Of a stretch of DNA of 64,000 bases, positions 50,647-60,212 are shown one piece after another (the first letter of the stretch is position 1; every line of letters starts with the position of its first letter). Source of the DNA: Clostridia bacterium (lineage in GTDB: Bacteria; Bacillota; Clostridia; TANB77; CAG-508); assembly GCA_017429505.1 (NCBI GenBank), contig JAFROW010000013.1, forward strand, positions 124,001-188,000, written 5' to 3'. The notes below the pieces were generated by a model. That model searched no databases, had not been told where the DNA came from, and saw only the letters and a program-made list of their open reading frames with translations. The position numbers and the translations under genes are program-made.

Positions 50647-52864
50647 TGTTATTTACTCCATCAACACTTTCAACTACTTCAGTCTTATTTGCTTCATCAG
50701 CATTTTCAGCAACCTCTATTTTCTCTACGCCTTCCTCATTCTCAGTATTTTCTTCTACATCTGCCTTGTTTAACTTTTTCATAGTTAAATTTATTCTACC
50801 TTGTGGGTCTATTGAAGTAACTTTAACTGTAACTTTTTGTCCAATTTTTAAATAATCTTCTACTCTTCTAATGTGTTCATCAGAAATTTGAGAAATATGA
50901 ACTAGTCCTTCTTTTCCATTTCCTAAATCTACAAATGCTCCAAATGAAGTTGTTCTAATTACTGCACCATAGTAGATTCCTCCCACTTCGATTTCTCTTA
51001 CTATGTCTTCTATCATATATAGAGCATCATAAGCTTTTTCACTGTTTTCACCATAAATGAATACTTGTCCATCTTCTTCAATGTCAATTTTAACTCCTGT
51101 TTCTTCAATAATTTTGTTAATTACTTTTCCACCTGTTCCAATTACATCTTTTATTTTGTCTACTTTAATTTTTGTAGTTATAATCTTTGGAGCATATTCT
51201 GAAAGCTCTGCTCTTGGCTCAGAAATTACAGGTGCCATAATATCATTTAAGATATACATACGAGCATTTTTTGTTCTTTCAAATGCTTCTTCTATAATTT
51301 TGTAAGATAGGCCATCAACTTTTATGTCTACTTGAATAGCTGTGATTCCTTTTTCTGTTCCTCCAACTTTAAAGTCCATATCTCCGAAAAAATCTTCTAT
51401 TCCTTGAATGTCTGTCATCATTACATAGTCATTTTCATCTTCAGGGTTTGTAATTAATCCTGTAGAAATTCCTGCAACAGGTCTTTTAATTGGAACTCCT
51501 GCATCCATTAAAGCTAAAGTACTTGCACATATACTTCCTTGTGATGTAGAACCATTTGAAGATAGAATCTCTGATACAACTCTTATTGCATAAGGGAATT
51601 CTTCTTTTGATGGAAGTACTGGAACTAAAGCTTTTTCTGCTAATGCTCCATGTCCTATCTCTCTTCTTCCAGGTCCACGAGAAGTTCTTGCTTCTCCTAC
51701 AGAATATCCTGGGAAGTTGTATTGATGCATATATCTTTTAGATTCTTCTGTATCTATTCCATCTAATGCTTGTTCTTCACTAACCATTCCAAGTGTTGCA
51801 ATTGACATTACTTGTGTTAATCCTCTTGTAAACATTGCGCTTCCATGTACTCTAGGTAAAAGGCCTACTTCACATGATAGAGGTCTTATTTGGTCTAAGT
51901 TTCTTCCATCAACACGTTTGTGTTCATAGAAAATCATATCTCTTACAACTTTTTTCTCTAATTTATATAATGCTTCTCCAATTGCAGTTTTATCTTCCTC
52001 TGCCTTTTCAACGCCAAATTTTTCTGCATATTCTGCATTTATTTTTTCTGTTAAAACTGAAATGTTGTTATCTCTAATAGTCTTGTCCTTTTCTGTAACA
52101 GCTGTTTTCATTTCATCTTTATAATTTTCTGATAGATATTCATATATTTCTTCATTAACAGCAAATGATTTGTATTCAAATTTTGGTTTTCCAATTTCTT
52201 CTTTCATTTTTGAAATAAATTCACAAATCTTTTTAATTTCTACATGTCCTGCTTTTATTGCATCTAACATAGTTTCATTTGATACTTCGTTTGCTCCTGC
52301 TTCTATCATAGCAATTTTATCTGCTGTTCCTGCAACTGTTAAGTTTAAGTCACTTACCTTTCTTTGTTCTTCTGTTGGATTTATAACTATTTCACCATCA
52401 ACTAATCCTACATTTACTGCTGCTGTAGGTCCTCCAAATGGTATATCTGAAATTGAAAGTGCTGCAGAAGCACCAATCATTGCAGCAACTTCTGGTGAAT
52501 TGTCTTGATCTACACTAAGTACTGTAGCTACAACTACTACATCATTTCTAAAATCTTTTGGGAATAAAGGTCTTAACGGTCTGTCTATTGCTCTTGATGT
52601 TAATATTGCCTTATCTGATGGTTTTCCCTCTCTTTTTGTATAAGAACCTGGTATTTTTCCTACTGAATATAGTTTTTCTTCATAATCTACTGATAGTGGA
52701 AAGAAATCTATTCCATCCTTTGGTTCTTTTGATGCTGTAACATTTACCATCACACATGTGTCTCCATATCTAACTAATACGTTTCCGTTGGCAAGCCCTG
52801 CCATTTTTCCTGTTTCTATTGCAAGTTTTCTTCCTGCTAATTCTGTTTCATAAACTTTAAACAT
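50639..52864 (-). CDS. pnp: Polyribonucleotide nucleotidyltransferase (PNPase)
   Basis: A 741-residue protein with two RNase PH domains (residues 1-220 and 310-540, including RSIGHG-like GRREIGHGALAEKAL and GSTSQGSICASTLALMDAG), a KH domain (KIKDVIGTGGKVINKII) and an S1 domain (GAVIRTTSFGAFVDLGNGKEGLVHIS). The C-terminal 45 residues are acidic and low in complexity. It degrades RNA phosphorolytically from the 3' end. A GGAGGAAG ribosome site precedes the ATG. rpsO lies upstream, the classical order. Confidence 0.97.
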   Translation of the reverse strand: MFKVYETELAGRKLAIETGKMAGLANGNVLVRYGDTCVMVNVTASKEPKDGIDFFPLSVDYEEKLYSVGKIPGSYTKREGKPSDKAILTSRAIDRPLRPLFPKDFRNDVVVVATVLSVDQDNSPEVAAMIGASAALSISDIPFGGPTAAVNVGLVDGEIVINPTEEQRKVSDLNLTVAGTADKIAMIEAGANEVSNETMLDAIKAGHVEIKKICEFISKMKEEIGKPKFEYKSFAVNEEIYEYLSENYKDEMKTAVTEKDKTIRDNNISVLTEKINAEYAEKFGVEKAEEDKTAIGEALYKLEKKVVRDMIFYEHKRVDGRNLDQIRPLSCEVGLLPRVHGSAMFTRGLTQVMSIATLGMVSEEQALDGIDTEESKRYMHQYNFPGYSVGEARTSRGPGRREIGHGALAEKALVPVLPSKEEFPYAIRVVSEILSSNGSTSQGSICASTLALMDAGVPIKRPVAGISTGLITNPEDENDYVMMTDIQGIEDFFGDMDFKVGGTEKGITAIQVDIKVDGLSYKIIEEAFERTKNARMYILNDIMAPVISEPRAELSEYAPKIITTKIKVDKIKDVIGTGGKVINKIIEETGVKIDIEEDGQVFIYGENSEKAYDALYMIEDIVREIEVGGIYYGAVIRTTSFGAFVDLGNGKEGLVHISQISDEHIRRVEDYLKIGQKVTVKVTSIDPQGRINLTMKKLNKADVEENTENEEGVEKIEVAENADEANKTEVVESVDGVNNMS

Positions 52865-53244
52865 TTTTTAAACTTCCTCCTTCTTGAATTTACAAAAGTT
52901 TTGTATTTTAATACAATAATTTTCTATAAATCACAAACACCTAATTTTTCGAAAAGTTTTGCACAGCAATACTTGCTTTTAATAAATTCTTCATACATTT
53001 TCATAAATTTATTTTAGAAATGTAACCTCTATAATATACTAATGAAGGTTTATATTATAAATTAAATTGTTTTTTGATTTAAAGTGTTTAATTTCAATAC
53101 TTTGGTAAAATTTATACACAAAGATTTTTATAAAATAAAAATTAATACATTATACAAGCTACTTATCTAATAATAAACTTATGATTTAAAAATAAAAATA
53201 AAAATTGATTAACTAAAATAATTTGGTTATACTCTGTTGATTAA

Positions 53245-53350
53245 GAATTGGTATTTTGACTAGGCAAAAGTTATTCGAAAGGCAAAGTAGCCATATGTGG
53301 CATATGTGACTGCGTTTCAAATAACTTTTAACAAAGTCAAAATTCAATTA
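53245..53350. repeat. Palindrome between rpsO and pnp
   Basis: Arms from AATTG..ATTTTGAC through AAAAGTTATT to GCCATATG are mirrored after a TGG loop, giving a roughly 100-bp imperfect hairpin just past the rpsO stop. It may terminate rpsO or be the RNase-processed hairpin that links rpsO and pnp. The rest of the 52865-53245 gap is AT-rich, holds the pnp leader and no gene. Confidence 0.65.
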
Positions 53351-53360
53351 TTTTTTAACT

Positions 53361-53627
53361 CTATTTTCTTAATCCTAAATTAGCAACTATTTCTCTATAT
53401 CTGTTAATATCTTTTTTAGCTAAATAGTTCAATAGATTTCTTCTTTTACCAACCATTTTTAAAAGTCCTCTTCTAGAATGATTGTCTTTTTTGTGAACTT
53501 TTAAGTGTTCTGTTAATTCATTGATTCTTTCTGTTAAGATAGCGATTTGAACTTCTGGTGACCCAGTATCTTTTTCGTCTCTCTTATATTTATCAATGAT
53601 TTGGCTTTTTAGTTCTTTTGAAATCAT
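53361..53627 (-). CDS. rpsO: 30S ribosomal protein S15
   Basis: An 88-residue protein starting [39 protein letters not shown] with the [22 protein letters not shown] block, which is S15. It binds 16S rRNA early in small-subunit assembly. AGGAGGTG precedes the ATG. A short leader contains a GCTTAAA/TTTAAGC hairpin that could be an S15 autoregulatory site. Confidence 0.97.
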   Translation of the reverse strand: MISKELKSQIIDKYKRDEKDTGSPEVQIAILTERINELTEHLKVHKKDNHSRRGLLKMVGKRRNLLNYLAKKDINRYREIVANLGLRK

Positions 53628-53721
53628 GTTTACACCTCCTATTTCTTTTAATCCTAGAACTGAGCTTAAATTTGGTGTTGAAGTTTAAGCCAAGTTAAAG
53701 GAAATTATTAACACTTCAATT

Positions 53722-53750
53722 ATTATACTACATAATTTTTGAAAAATCAA
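53722..53750 (-). promoter_or_regulatory. Promoter of rpsO
   Basis: TTGATT and TATAAT are separated by 17 bp, about 95 bp upstream of the start. Confidence 0.75.
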
Positions 53751-53769
53751 GAGTTTTAAAAATTATTGT

Positions 53770-54126
53770 CTATTTTGCAATTGCTAATTTAATATTTTCA
53801 ATATCTTTTTCATTAGAAATAATTCTTTGCTTTAATTCTACATATCTATCATAAGAAATATGTGATAATTCCTTTATAGCATCCACAACTTCATTGCGAA
53901 TTAAGTTATTTTGTTCATCCATTTTGTTTATCATTTCATTTCTTAAATCTTTTAATTCTTCTTTTGTTGCAAATCTCTTCAAATCTTCTTTTGTTGCAAA
54001 TCTCTTTAAGTCTTCTTTTGTTGCCATGTTTTTCATTTCATTTCTCATTTCATTAACAGTTATTTGAAGGTTATTAACACTTTTAACTACCGAAACTAAG
54101 ATTTCATCTCTTTCCTGATTTGTCAT
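53770..54126 (-). CDS. Small coiled-coil protein with tandem repeats
   Basis: A 118-residue protein with three near-identical nine-residue units (ATKEDLKRF, ATKEDLKRF, ATKEELKDL) around residues 35-62, and helical heptad patterns on both sides. It looks like the short coiled-coil proteins found near phage or restriction genes, but no function is known. It begins MTNQERDEIL after GAAAGGAGGAAGAG. It is alone between rpsO and the AAA gene. Confidence 0.6.
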   Translation of the reverse strand: MTNQERDEILVSVVKSVNNLQITVNEMRNEMKNMATKEDLKRFATKEDLKRFATKEELKDLRNEMINKMDEQNNLIRNEVVDAIKELSHISYDRYVELKQRIISNEKDIENIKLAIAK

Positions 54127-54416
54127 ACTCTTCCTCCTTTCTATAAATTTTTCTTTAATTATATATTTTTTATTATATTCTACCTCCTATACTACAACAA
54201 ATCTATTATTATTGCAATAGCTTTTTTCTAATTAAAAGTTAGTTATTTATATAAAAAACTATTATTTTTAAAGATTTGCACTTTTTTTCTTTGAATTTTA
54301 CAAGATTCAATTAATTTGAAATAATATTTTAAAATAAAAACAATTTGTGTCTTAATAAAAAAGTTTAACTTCAAAAATCTGTTTAAAATAACAATAAGAA
54401 AAGTGACTTCGTCACA

Positions 54417-54460
54417 TGTGCAGGTTGCTTTGCAACCGCACGAATCAAAGAAACTTAACC
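54417..54460 (+). repeat. Dispersed 44-bp inverted repeat, copy B
   Basis: Inverted copy of 50294-50337. The surrounding 54127-54500 gap also holds a small GTGAC-TTC-GTCAC hairpin and a GATTTTTCC palindrome and no gene. Confidence 0.75.
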
Positions 54461-54500
54461 TTGTTGCTCCGGAAAAATCTTACGATTTTTCCTATGCAAT

Positions 54501-54557
54501 AAAAAACTATTGCTTTTATATATTATCACAAAATATAATTTTTAGCAATAGTTTTTT
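54501..54557 (-). terminator. Terminator of the AAA ATPase gene
   Basis: AAAAAACTATTGCT and AGCAATAGTTTTTT are separated by an AT-rich loop, 18 bp past the stop at 54575. Confidence 0.65.
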
Positions 54558-54574
54558 AAAAAATTTCCATTTTT

Positions 54575-56296
54575 TTACATTTTTATTAAATTATCAGTTG
54601 AAATGTCTTCTTCTTTTATAGTCTTCAAAATCTTCTTTTGCTTCTTACCTGCTGTATTTGAAGCATGTTTTACAATTGATTTTTCATAAACATTTCTAAC
54701 AAATCTTGCATTTCCAAAATTCTTTGTGTCTTTGTATTCTGTAATTATGCTTTTTACTTTATTTTGAGCCTCCTCAGTTACTTCAAACCCTGCTTTATTC
54801 ATCATTTGCATAAATATTTGTAATAACTCGTCTTCTGTGTAATCTTCAAATTCCACTGTATATCCAATTCTTGAAACAATTCCAGAGTTCATATCCAAGA
54901 AGTCTTGCATCTCTTTTGTGTATCCTGCAAATATTACAACTAACTCATCTCTGTAGTTTTCCATAGCTTGAATTAATGTTGCAATTGCCTCTTCATTGTA
55001 TGAACTGCCTTGCCCTTTACTGCTTGCTAAAGAATAAGCTTCATCTATAAATAAAACTCCACCTAAAGCTTTTTGAATAACTGACATAGTCTTAGGAGCT
55101 GTTTGTCCAACATATTCTGCTACTAAATCTTTTGAAGAAACTTCTATTAGCTTGTTTTGTTTTATATATTTTAAATTGTATAAAATCTCCGCAACTATTC
55201 TTGCTACTGTTGTCTTTCCTGTTCCCGGATTGCCCAAAAATACCATGTGAAGGTTAATATTTTTTAGTTTCAAATCATCTCCTGCCTTGCTTTTAAGTTC
55301 TACAAGGCTTACCAATTCATTAAGCATTTTTTTAACTTTTTCTAATCCTACCAAACTATTTAATTCTTCAAAAATCTCATCCATTGTTTTATCTTTTTCA
55401 TATTCAGGAACTTCTTTATTAAACAATATCTTTTCTGCTAATCCATCTCTATATTTTGTGAAACTTAAATCTGTTTCTGGATATGTCTTTGAAATATAGT
55501 CTAATAGCTTTATTTTAAATTCATCTGTAGCTTCTATTGAATTTCCCAATTTTTCTAAAATTTCGTTATATACATCTTGAACATCAGGATTTATTTCAAT
55601 TATTGTAAAATCAGCAAATTCATTTTTTAGTTCATCAGACATTAAAAATATATTTTCTAATGCCTCTTTGTTTTCTGCTACAAAAACTGTTAAATACTGC
55701 TTTTCTTTATCTACAATATTTTGATTTATTTTATATATTATTTTTTCTTTTTCGTTTTGCTCTTTTGTATTAAAAGCATTTGGATTTTCAAATGCAATTA
55801 TATTGTTGTCTGAACTATAAATTTCATCAATATTTTTAGCACTTTCTATATCAAAAAATGATGTAAGCCCGATATCTCCTTGTGGAAGATAATTAAAGAA
55901 ATTTATACTATCATTTAAAATGTGCAAAATTTCCTGTTCTGTTTCTTTACTCTTAGCAAAAATGCACATATTAAAAGATATAAAGTTTTTTTCAATTGCT
56001 TCATTGTGTTTTCTTATGTATTCTATTATTTTTTTCATAGTTTCTTTAGATTTTTCATCTATATATAGCTTTTCTATTTTTTCAAAACTTTTCTTTAAAA
56101 ATTCGTCTTTACTATCTGTGATTGATTTTTCTTGTTCATGAGTGTTTATTGTTTCTTTTTCTTCAGGCATTGTTATCTCAATAGTGTCAGCTTCAAGGCT
56201 TTCCTTTATTTGCATATTTAACTCCTCTTCTTCTTTTTTCTTGCTAATTCCAAAAAAATCATCATACACATTTTTTAAAATATCTTTTTTATCCAT
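54575..56296 (-). CDS. AAA ATPase, SpoVK/CbbX-like
   Basis: The 573-residue protein has a long N-terminal region without clear fold (residues 1-290), followed by a CbxX/SpoVK-type AAA domain. This shows LVGLEKVKKMLNELV, Walker A GNPGTGKTT near residue 355, LVAEYVGQTAPKT, Walker B GVLFIDEAYSL, and sensor IFAGY and RIGYTVEF. SpoVK is a mother-cell sporulation protein in Bacillus; CbbX remodels Rubisco. Length and the N-terminal extension differ from both. A sporulation role is plausible in this spore-former but not shown. Confidence 0.8.
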   Translation of the reverse strand: MDKKDILKNVYDDFFGISKKKEEEELNMQIKESLEADTIEITMPEEKETINTHEQEKSITDSKDEFLKKSFEKIEKLYIDEKSKETMKKIIEYIRKHNEAIEKNFISFNMCIFAKSKETEQEILHILNDSINFFNYLPQGDIGLTSFFDIESAKNIDEIYSSDNNIIAFENPNAFNTKEQNEKEKIIYKINQNIVDKEKQYLTVFVAENKEALENIFLMSDELKNEFADFTIIEINPDVQDVYNEILEKLGNSIEATDEFKIKLLDYISKTYPETDLSFTKYRDGLAEKILFNKEVPEYEKDKTMDEIFEELNSLVGLEKVKKMLNELVSLVELKSKAGDDLKLKNINLHMVFLGNPGTGKTTVARIVAEILYNLKYIKQNKLIEVSSKDLVAEYVGQTAPKTMSVIQKALGGVLFIDEAYSLASSKGQGSSYNEEAIATLIQAMENYRDELVVIFAGYTKEMQDFLDMNSGIVSRIGYTVEFEDYTEDELLQIFMQMMNKAGFEVTEEAQNKVKSIITEYKDTKNFGNARFVRNVYEKSIVKHASNTAGKKQKKILKTIKEEDISTDNLIKM

Positions 56297-56571
56297 TTTA
56301 AATTCATCCTTTCTTTAAAAGTACCTATTTTATAGTATACTTTGTTTTTCTATTATTTGATAAAAAATATAATTTTCATTCATTTATAATTTTTATTGTT
56401 TGGTTACTATTATATTATTTTTTAAAATTCACGATAGAGGGCAAAAAATAGGCATAAAATTTAAGATAGCATGTTTTTTCATGCACATATATCTCTTTAT
56501 TTTCCTATATTTTCCTATTTTAAAACAGTTTAATTATTTAAAAATTTAGCTCCTCTATTTTATTAATGTTA

Positions 56572-56979
56572 CTATAAAAAATTATTTATCGCCAACTCTA
56601 TAATCTCTTTAACTCTCTCTTCTTTTTTGCATAAATACAAATAACCAATAAGTGCCTCAAATGCAGTAGAATACATATATTCTTGCACATTTGCATTTTT
56701 AGGAAGATGGTGATTTTCTGCATTTCTCCCTCTTCTTACTATGTCTTGTTCCTCAGATGTTAATCTATCATGTATTTTATGTAACATTTCTGCTTGTGCC
56801 TTTGCTTTTACATAATTTATAGCTTTTATATGTAATTCATGTGGCTTTAGTTTTGTTTCATTTACTAGTTTTGTTCTAACATATAGTTCAAATACACAAT
56901 CTCCCACATAAGCCCATGTAAGTGGAGATAATTGATTTATCTCCCCTTCGTCTTTTAATATTTTTATTAGTTTTTCCAA
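56572..56979 (-). CDS. mrnC: Mini-ribonuclease 3
   Basis: An RNase III catalytic domain without a double-stranded RNA-binding domain: LAWAYVGD-type motif LTWAYVGDCVFELYVRTKLV, then RRGRNAENHHLPKNA and AFEALIGYLYL. Mini-III matures the ends of 23S rRNA in Firmicutes. The best ribosome site is GGAGG at about 7 bp before a TTG at 56979, giving 135 residues starting MEKLIKILKDEG; an ATG at 57000 would place GGAGG inside the gene. I therefore prefer TTG. Confidence 0.88.
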   Translation of the reverse strand: MEKLIKILKDEGEINQLSPLTWAYVGDCVFELYVRTKLVNETKLKPHELHIKAINYVKAKAQAEMLHKIHDRLTSEEQDIVRRGRNAENHHLPKNANVQEYMYSTAFEALIGYLYLCKKEERVKEIIELAINNFL

Positions 56980-57164
56980 ATTATTTCCTCCATTTGTCAT
57001 TCATTTTTCTATCTTATTTTCATATAATTATTAGTAACTAATCACTAACTATACCTATATTATCATAAAAGCAAGTAATTATCAATAATTACTTGCTCAA
57101 AATTATATTTTTTTATAATAACTAAAATAAATCCAAATAAAAGTTCATTCTACTTAGCTTTGCC

Positions 57165-57746
57165 TTATTTTTCCTTTGCCAATATTATTAACCTTATCTC
57201 TGGACTTTTATCACTAATAGTTGTTAGTGTAATTTCTTTTTTTCCATTAGTTTCTCTTGCATAGAAACTTGTGTCGATATCTGTTGTCTCAAATGTTTTA
57301 TAAATTTCATACACTACCTTATTTTTGTTAATATCAGTTATATGAATTTCGTCTCCTTTTTCTAACAGTTTATTATCCGAGAAAAATGTACCATCTTTAT
57401 AATTGTTTCCAGCAATTACTACATTTCCAACTTCATTCAATTTAGGATTGCTTGGATATAATGCAAAAACTCCAGTTTCTAGTGTTTTTGTAGTCAACTT
57501 ACTTAAAATAGGCTGTATAACATTAGTTTTTGGAATCTCTATTGTACCTATTACATCAAATCCTTTATAATATTGTTCGGTTTCCTCGTTCATGTTTTCA
57601 TCTTCCACTAAGTTCAAAGAAATATTTTCTTTGTCATGACTTACAATTTCTTCATCTTTTTTATCATATAACTGTATTGCCATCACCATCATTGCAATAA
57701 TTGCAATTGCAACAATCCCTCCTATTAAAAAAATTCTTTTATTCAT
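57165..57746 (-). CDS. Sortase-fold protein lacking catalytic His and Cys
   Basis: The 193-residue protein has an N-terminal membrane helix (about 5-25) and a domain that follows class D/E sortases closely: IGTIEIPKTNVIQPIL, FALYPSNPKLNEVGNVVIAGNNYKDGTFF, KEITLTT. The usual AGHN has Asn114 in place of the catalytic His, and TLTTC has Ile177 in place of Cys. Only the Arg region (RLIILAK, Arg185) is kept. It is thus unlikely to be a transpeptidase; a binding or structural role is possible. It sits next to a two-component system. Start by ATG with AAGGAGGAATAGAG. Confidence 0.82.
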   Translation of the reverse strand: MNKRIFLIGGIVAIAIIAMMVMAIQLYDKKDEEIVSHDKENISLNLVEDENMNEETEQYYKGFDVIGTIEIPKTNVIQPILSKLTTKTLETGVFALYPSNPKLNEVGNVVIAGNNYKDGTFFSDNKLLEKGDEIHITDINKNKVVYEIYKTFETTDIDTSFYARETNGKKEITLTTISDKSPEIRLIILAKEK

Positions 57747-57848
57747 ACTCTATTCCTCCTTCTTTTTTATTTAGGTACCTATTAATTATATAATATCTCT
57801 GTTTTCTTTCAGAATTATATAAAACTTGTTTCAAACTTGTAAATAATT

Positions 57849-59219
57849 CTATTTTTTTGGGAATTCAAGTATAAATGTACTTCCTTCATCAATTTTTGAT
57901 TTTATAATTAACTGTCCATCATGTAATTCCATAATACTTTTGCATATTGATAACCCAAGCCCAGCACCTCCATTTTGTCTAGAACGTGCTTTATCCACTC
58001 TATAAAAAGGCTCAATTATCTTGTTTATATGCTCTTTTGGTATTCCTTTTCCTTCATCAATCACATGTATATATTGCTTTAATCCTTCTTCATATGATTT
58101 AATCCATATTGTTTTTTCTGGCTGAGATGCATTTATGGCATTATTTATTAAATTTGTCACACACATAATTATTAGCGTTTCATCTCCATAAATATTCACT
58201 ATAGAATTTTCAATTATTAAATTTAATCTTTTTTCCTGTATTTTTGTACATATATTGTTTTCTATTTTATCAAACATTTTTCTAGCGTCAAAATTTCTTT
58301 TTTCTAAATCAGCATTTCTTTTATATGATAAAAGTAAAAGTTTTTTGTGCATATCATTTATTTTTTTAGTTTCATCTTGAATACTTGCTAAAAAATTCAT
58401 TTTTTGTTCTTCTGTGCAATTGGCTTTTTCCAGTAATTCGGCATATCCTTGAATCAATGTTAATGGCGTGTTTATTTCATGTGACATATTATCTATAAAA
58501 ATCTGTTTACTATTAATCATTTCAATTAATTCGCTATTTCTTGTTTCAATCTCTTTAGACATTTTATTAAAATTCTTTGCAAGTTCTCCAAATTCGTCCT
58601 TTGTTTCTTTTAAATTAATATTAAAATCTCCATTTTGGAGCTTTATCATCTCTTTTTGTATTTTGTCCAAAGGCTTTGTTAAGGTTTTCGCTATTAAATA
58701 TGCAATCCCTGCAATAATAAATAGCATCACTCCCATAAGAATTACAGAAAATTTTATCAAATCTTTTCTTATTTCATAAATTGAATTAATATTTCTGATA
58801 TATACTAATACTCCATCATTGTCTAACTTTGTGCTTAATAATAAGTATTTTTTTCCATCTATTTCTTGTGTTGTTGATAAAACCTCATCACTATTTACGT
58901 CCAATAATTCTGTATTCTTAATTGTAATAGAATCATTACTTTTACATATTTCTTTCTTTCCTTCAAAATATGCTAAATATGTGTTTTTATCTTGATAATA
59001 TTCCACATAAGAATTTAAAATAGTTTTATCTTCAGCTGTTGATTTATCTAGTGAATCTTCAATATAGCTTTCCATTAGTCCTATTTCTTTTACACATCTA
59101 TTAATTTCATTATCAATATTTATTCTAAAGCTTCTAGTGACAAATATAGAAGCGACCATAACTATTGCTAAAATAGAAGATATACAAATTCCTAAGAAAA
59201 TTTTAAATGATAATTTCAT
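57849..59219 (-). CDS. Sensor histidine kinase
   Basis: The 456-residue protein has two membrane helices (about 8-28 and 155-178) around an extracellular sensor, a HAMP domain (about 180-230), a phosphoacceptor DNMSHEINTPLTLIQGY near residue 245 and an HATPase domain with NLINNAIN, DEGKGIP and GGAGLGLSIC. It would autophosphorylate and pass phosphate to the response regulator encoded 19 bp upstream. The signal is unknown. The nearby degenerate sortase may be a target or part of sensing. Confidence 0.92.
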   Translation of the reverse strand: MKLSFKIFLGICISSILAIVMVASIFVTRSFRINIDNEINRCVKEIGLMESYIEDSLDKSTAEDKTILNSYVEYYQDKNTYLAYFEGKKEICKSNDSITIKNTELLDVNSDEVLSTTQEIDGKKYLLLSTKLDNDGVLVYIRNINSIYEIRKDLIKFSVILMGVMLFIIAGIAYLIAKTLTKPLDKIQKEMIKLQNGDFNINLKETKDEFGELAKNFNKMSKEIETRNSELIEMINSKQIFIDNMSHEINTPLTLIQGYAELLEKANCTEEQKMNFLASIQDETKKINDMHKKLLLLSYKRNADLEKRNFDARKMFDKIENNICTKIQEKRLNLIIENSIVNIYGDETLIIMCVTNLINNAINASQPEKTIWIKSYEEGLKQYIHVIDEGKGIPKEHINKIIEPFYRVDKARSRQNGGAGLGLSICKSIMELHDGQLIIKSKIDEGSTFILEFPKK

Positions 59220-59238
59220 TTAAATCACAATCCCTTCC

Positions 59239-59907
59239 TTAATCATTATTCTTTTGTACTTGCAATCTATATCCATATTTATACACAGTTATAATAGTAT
59301 CTTCCCAATCTAGTTTCTTTCTTAGTCTTTGAATATGTATATCAACAGTTCTAGTGTCCCCCATATAATCATATCCCCATGCTCTTTCTAGCAGGCACTC
59401 TCTTGATAATGCCAAATTTTTATTCTTGATAAGAGTTTCTAACAGGCTATATTCTTGTGATGTTAATTCTATTGTTTGACCTCTTTTTTTTACAACTCTT
59501 GCGTTTAAATCTACTTCCACATCTAAATATTTAAAAATATTATCTTCATTTCCTTTTCTTCTTAATACTGCCTCAATTCTAGCTAGTAATTCTATTGCTT
59601 CAAATGGCTTTACTATATAGTCGTCAGCCCCTAATTTTAGTCCTTTAACTTTGTCTGTTATTGTTTCTTTAGCAGATAAAAATATTATTGGAATATTTCT
59701 TTTTACAAACTCCTCTGCTATTTTATATCCATCTTTTTTTGGTAATATTATATCTAAAAGTACTAAATCTATAGCTTGTTTTCCTATTATCTCTATTGCT
59801 TCTTCTCCATCTCCTGCTTCAATACACTCATAACCTGCAAGTTCCAAATTCATTCTAACTATTTCCCTTATTTTGTATTCATCATCTACAATTAGTATTT
59901 TTTTCAT
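59239..59907 (-). CDS. OmpR-family response regulator
   Basis: A 222-residue regulator with receiver domain (ILIVDDEYKIREIV, phosphorylated Asp in LVLLDIILP, LSAKE, DDYIVKPFE) and a winged-helix DNA-binding domain (LTSQEYSLLETLIKN, WGYDYMGDTRTVDIHIQRLRKKL). It precedes the kinase by 19 bp. Targets are likely nearby envelope genes, but nothing in the sequence proves it. Confidence 0.94.
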   Translation of the reverse strand: MKKILIVDDEYKIREIVRMNLELAGYECIEAGDGEEAIEIIGKQAIDLVLLDIILPKKDGYKIAEEFVKRNIPIIFLSAKETITDKVKGLKLGADDYIVKPFEAIELLARIEAVLRRKGNEDNIFKYLDVEVDLNARVVKKRGQTIELTSQEYSLLETLIKNKNLALSRECLLERAWGYDYMGDTRTVDIHIQRLRKKLDWEDTIITVYKYGYRLQVQKNND

Positions 59908-59983
59908 TTTTTGGTATATCCTCCTTTTGTCAGTACATATATTATCATAATTAGATATTATTTTTTCTATAATATTAATACTA

Positions 59984-60180
59984 TTAACCTATAACTATTT
60001 TACAAATTAATTTATACTTTTCTTCAAAGTCTTTTTTAGTCTTATCGCTTAAATCATTATAATCTTTTTCAAAATACTCTTTCATCCTTTTTCTAGCATC
60101 ATCTAAACTAATATTTTTTTCATTAAACACTAAACTAAATAACATTGGAATATTATCAAAATTTGATTAACTATTTCCAT
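59984..60180 (-). pseudogene. Small gene with a frameshift
   Basis: ATG at 60180 follows AGGAGTTGTT and reads MEIVN; after a one-base loss the frame NFDNIPMLFSLVFNEKNISL continues to a TAA at 59984 through DDARKRMKEYFEKDYNDLSD. Inserting one T restores a 65-residue protein. The C-terminal segment is helical and charged. I do not recognise the family. A sequencing error could also cause the shift. Confidence 0.45.
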
Positions 60181-60212
60181 AACAACTCCTAATTCAATGG
60201 ACAAAGAGATGG

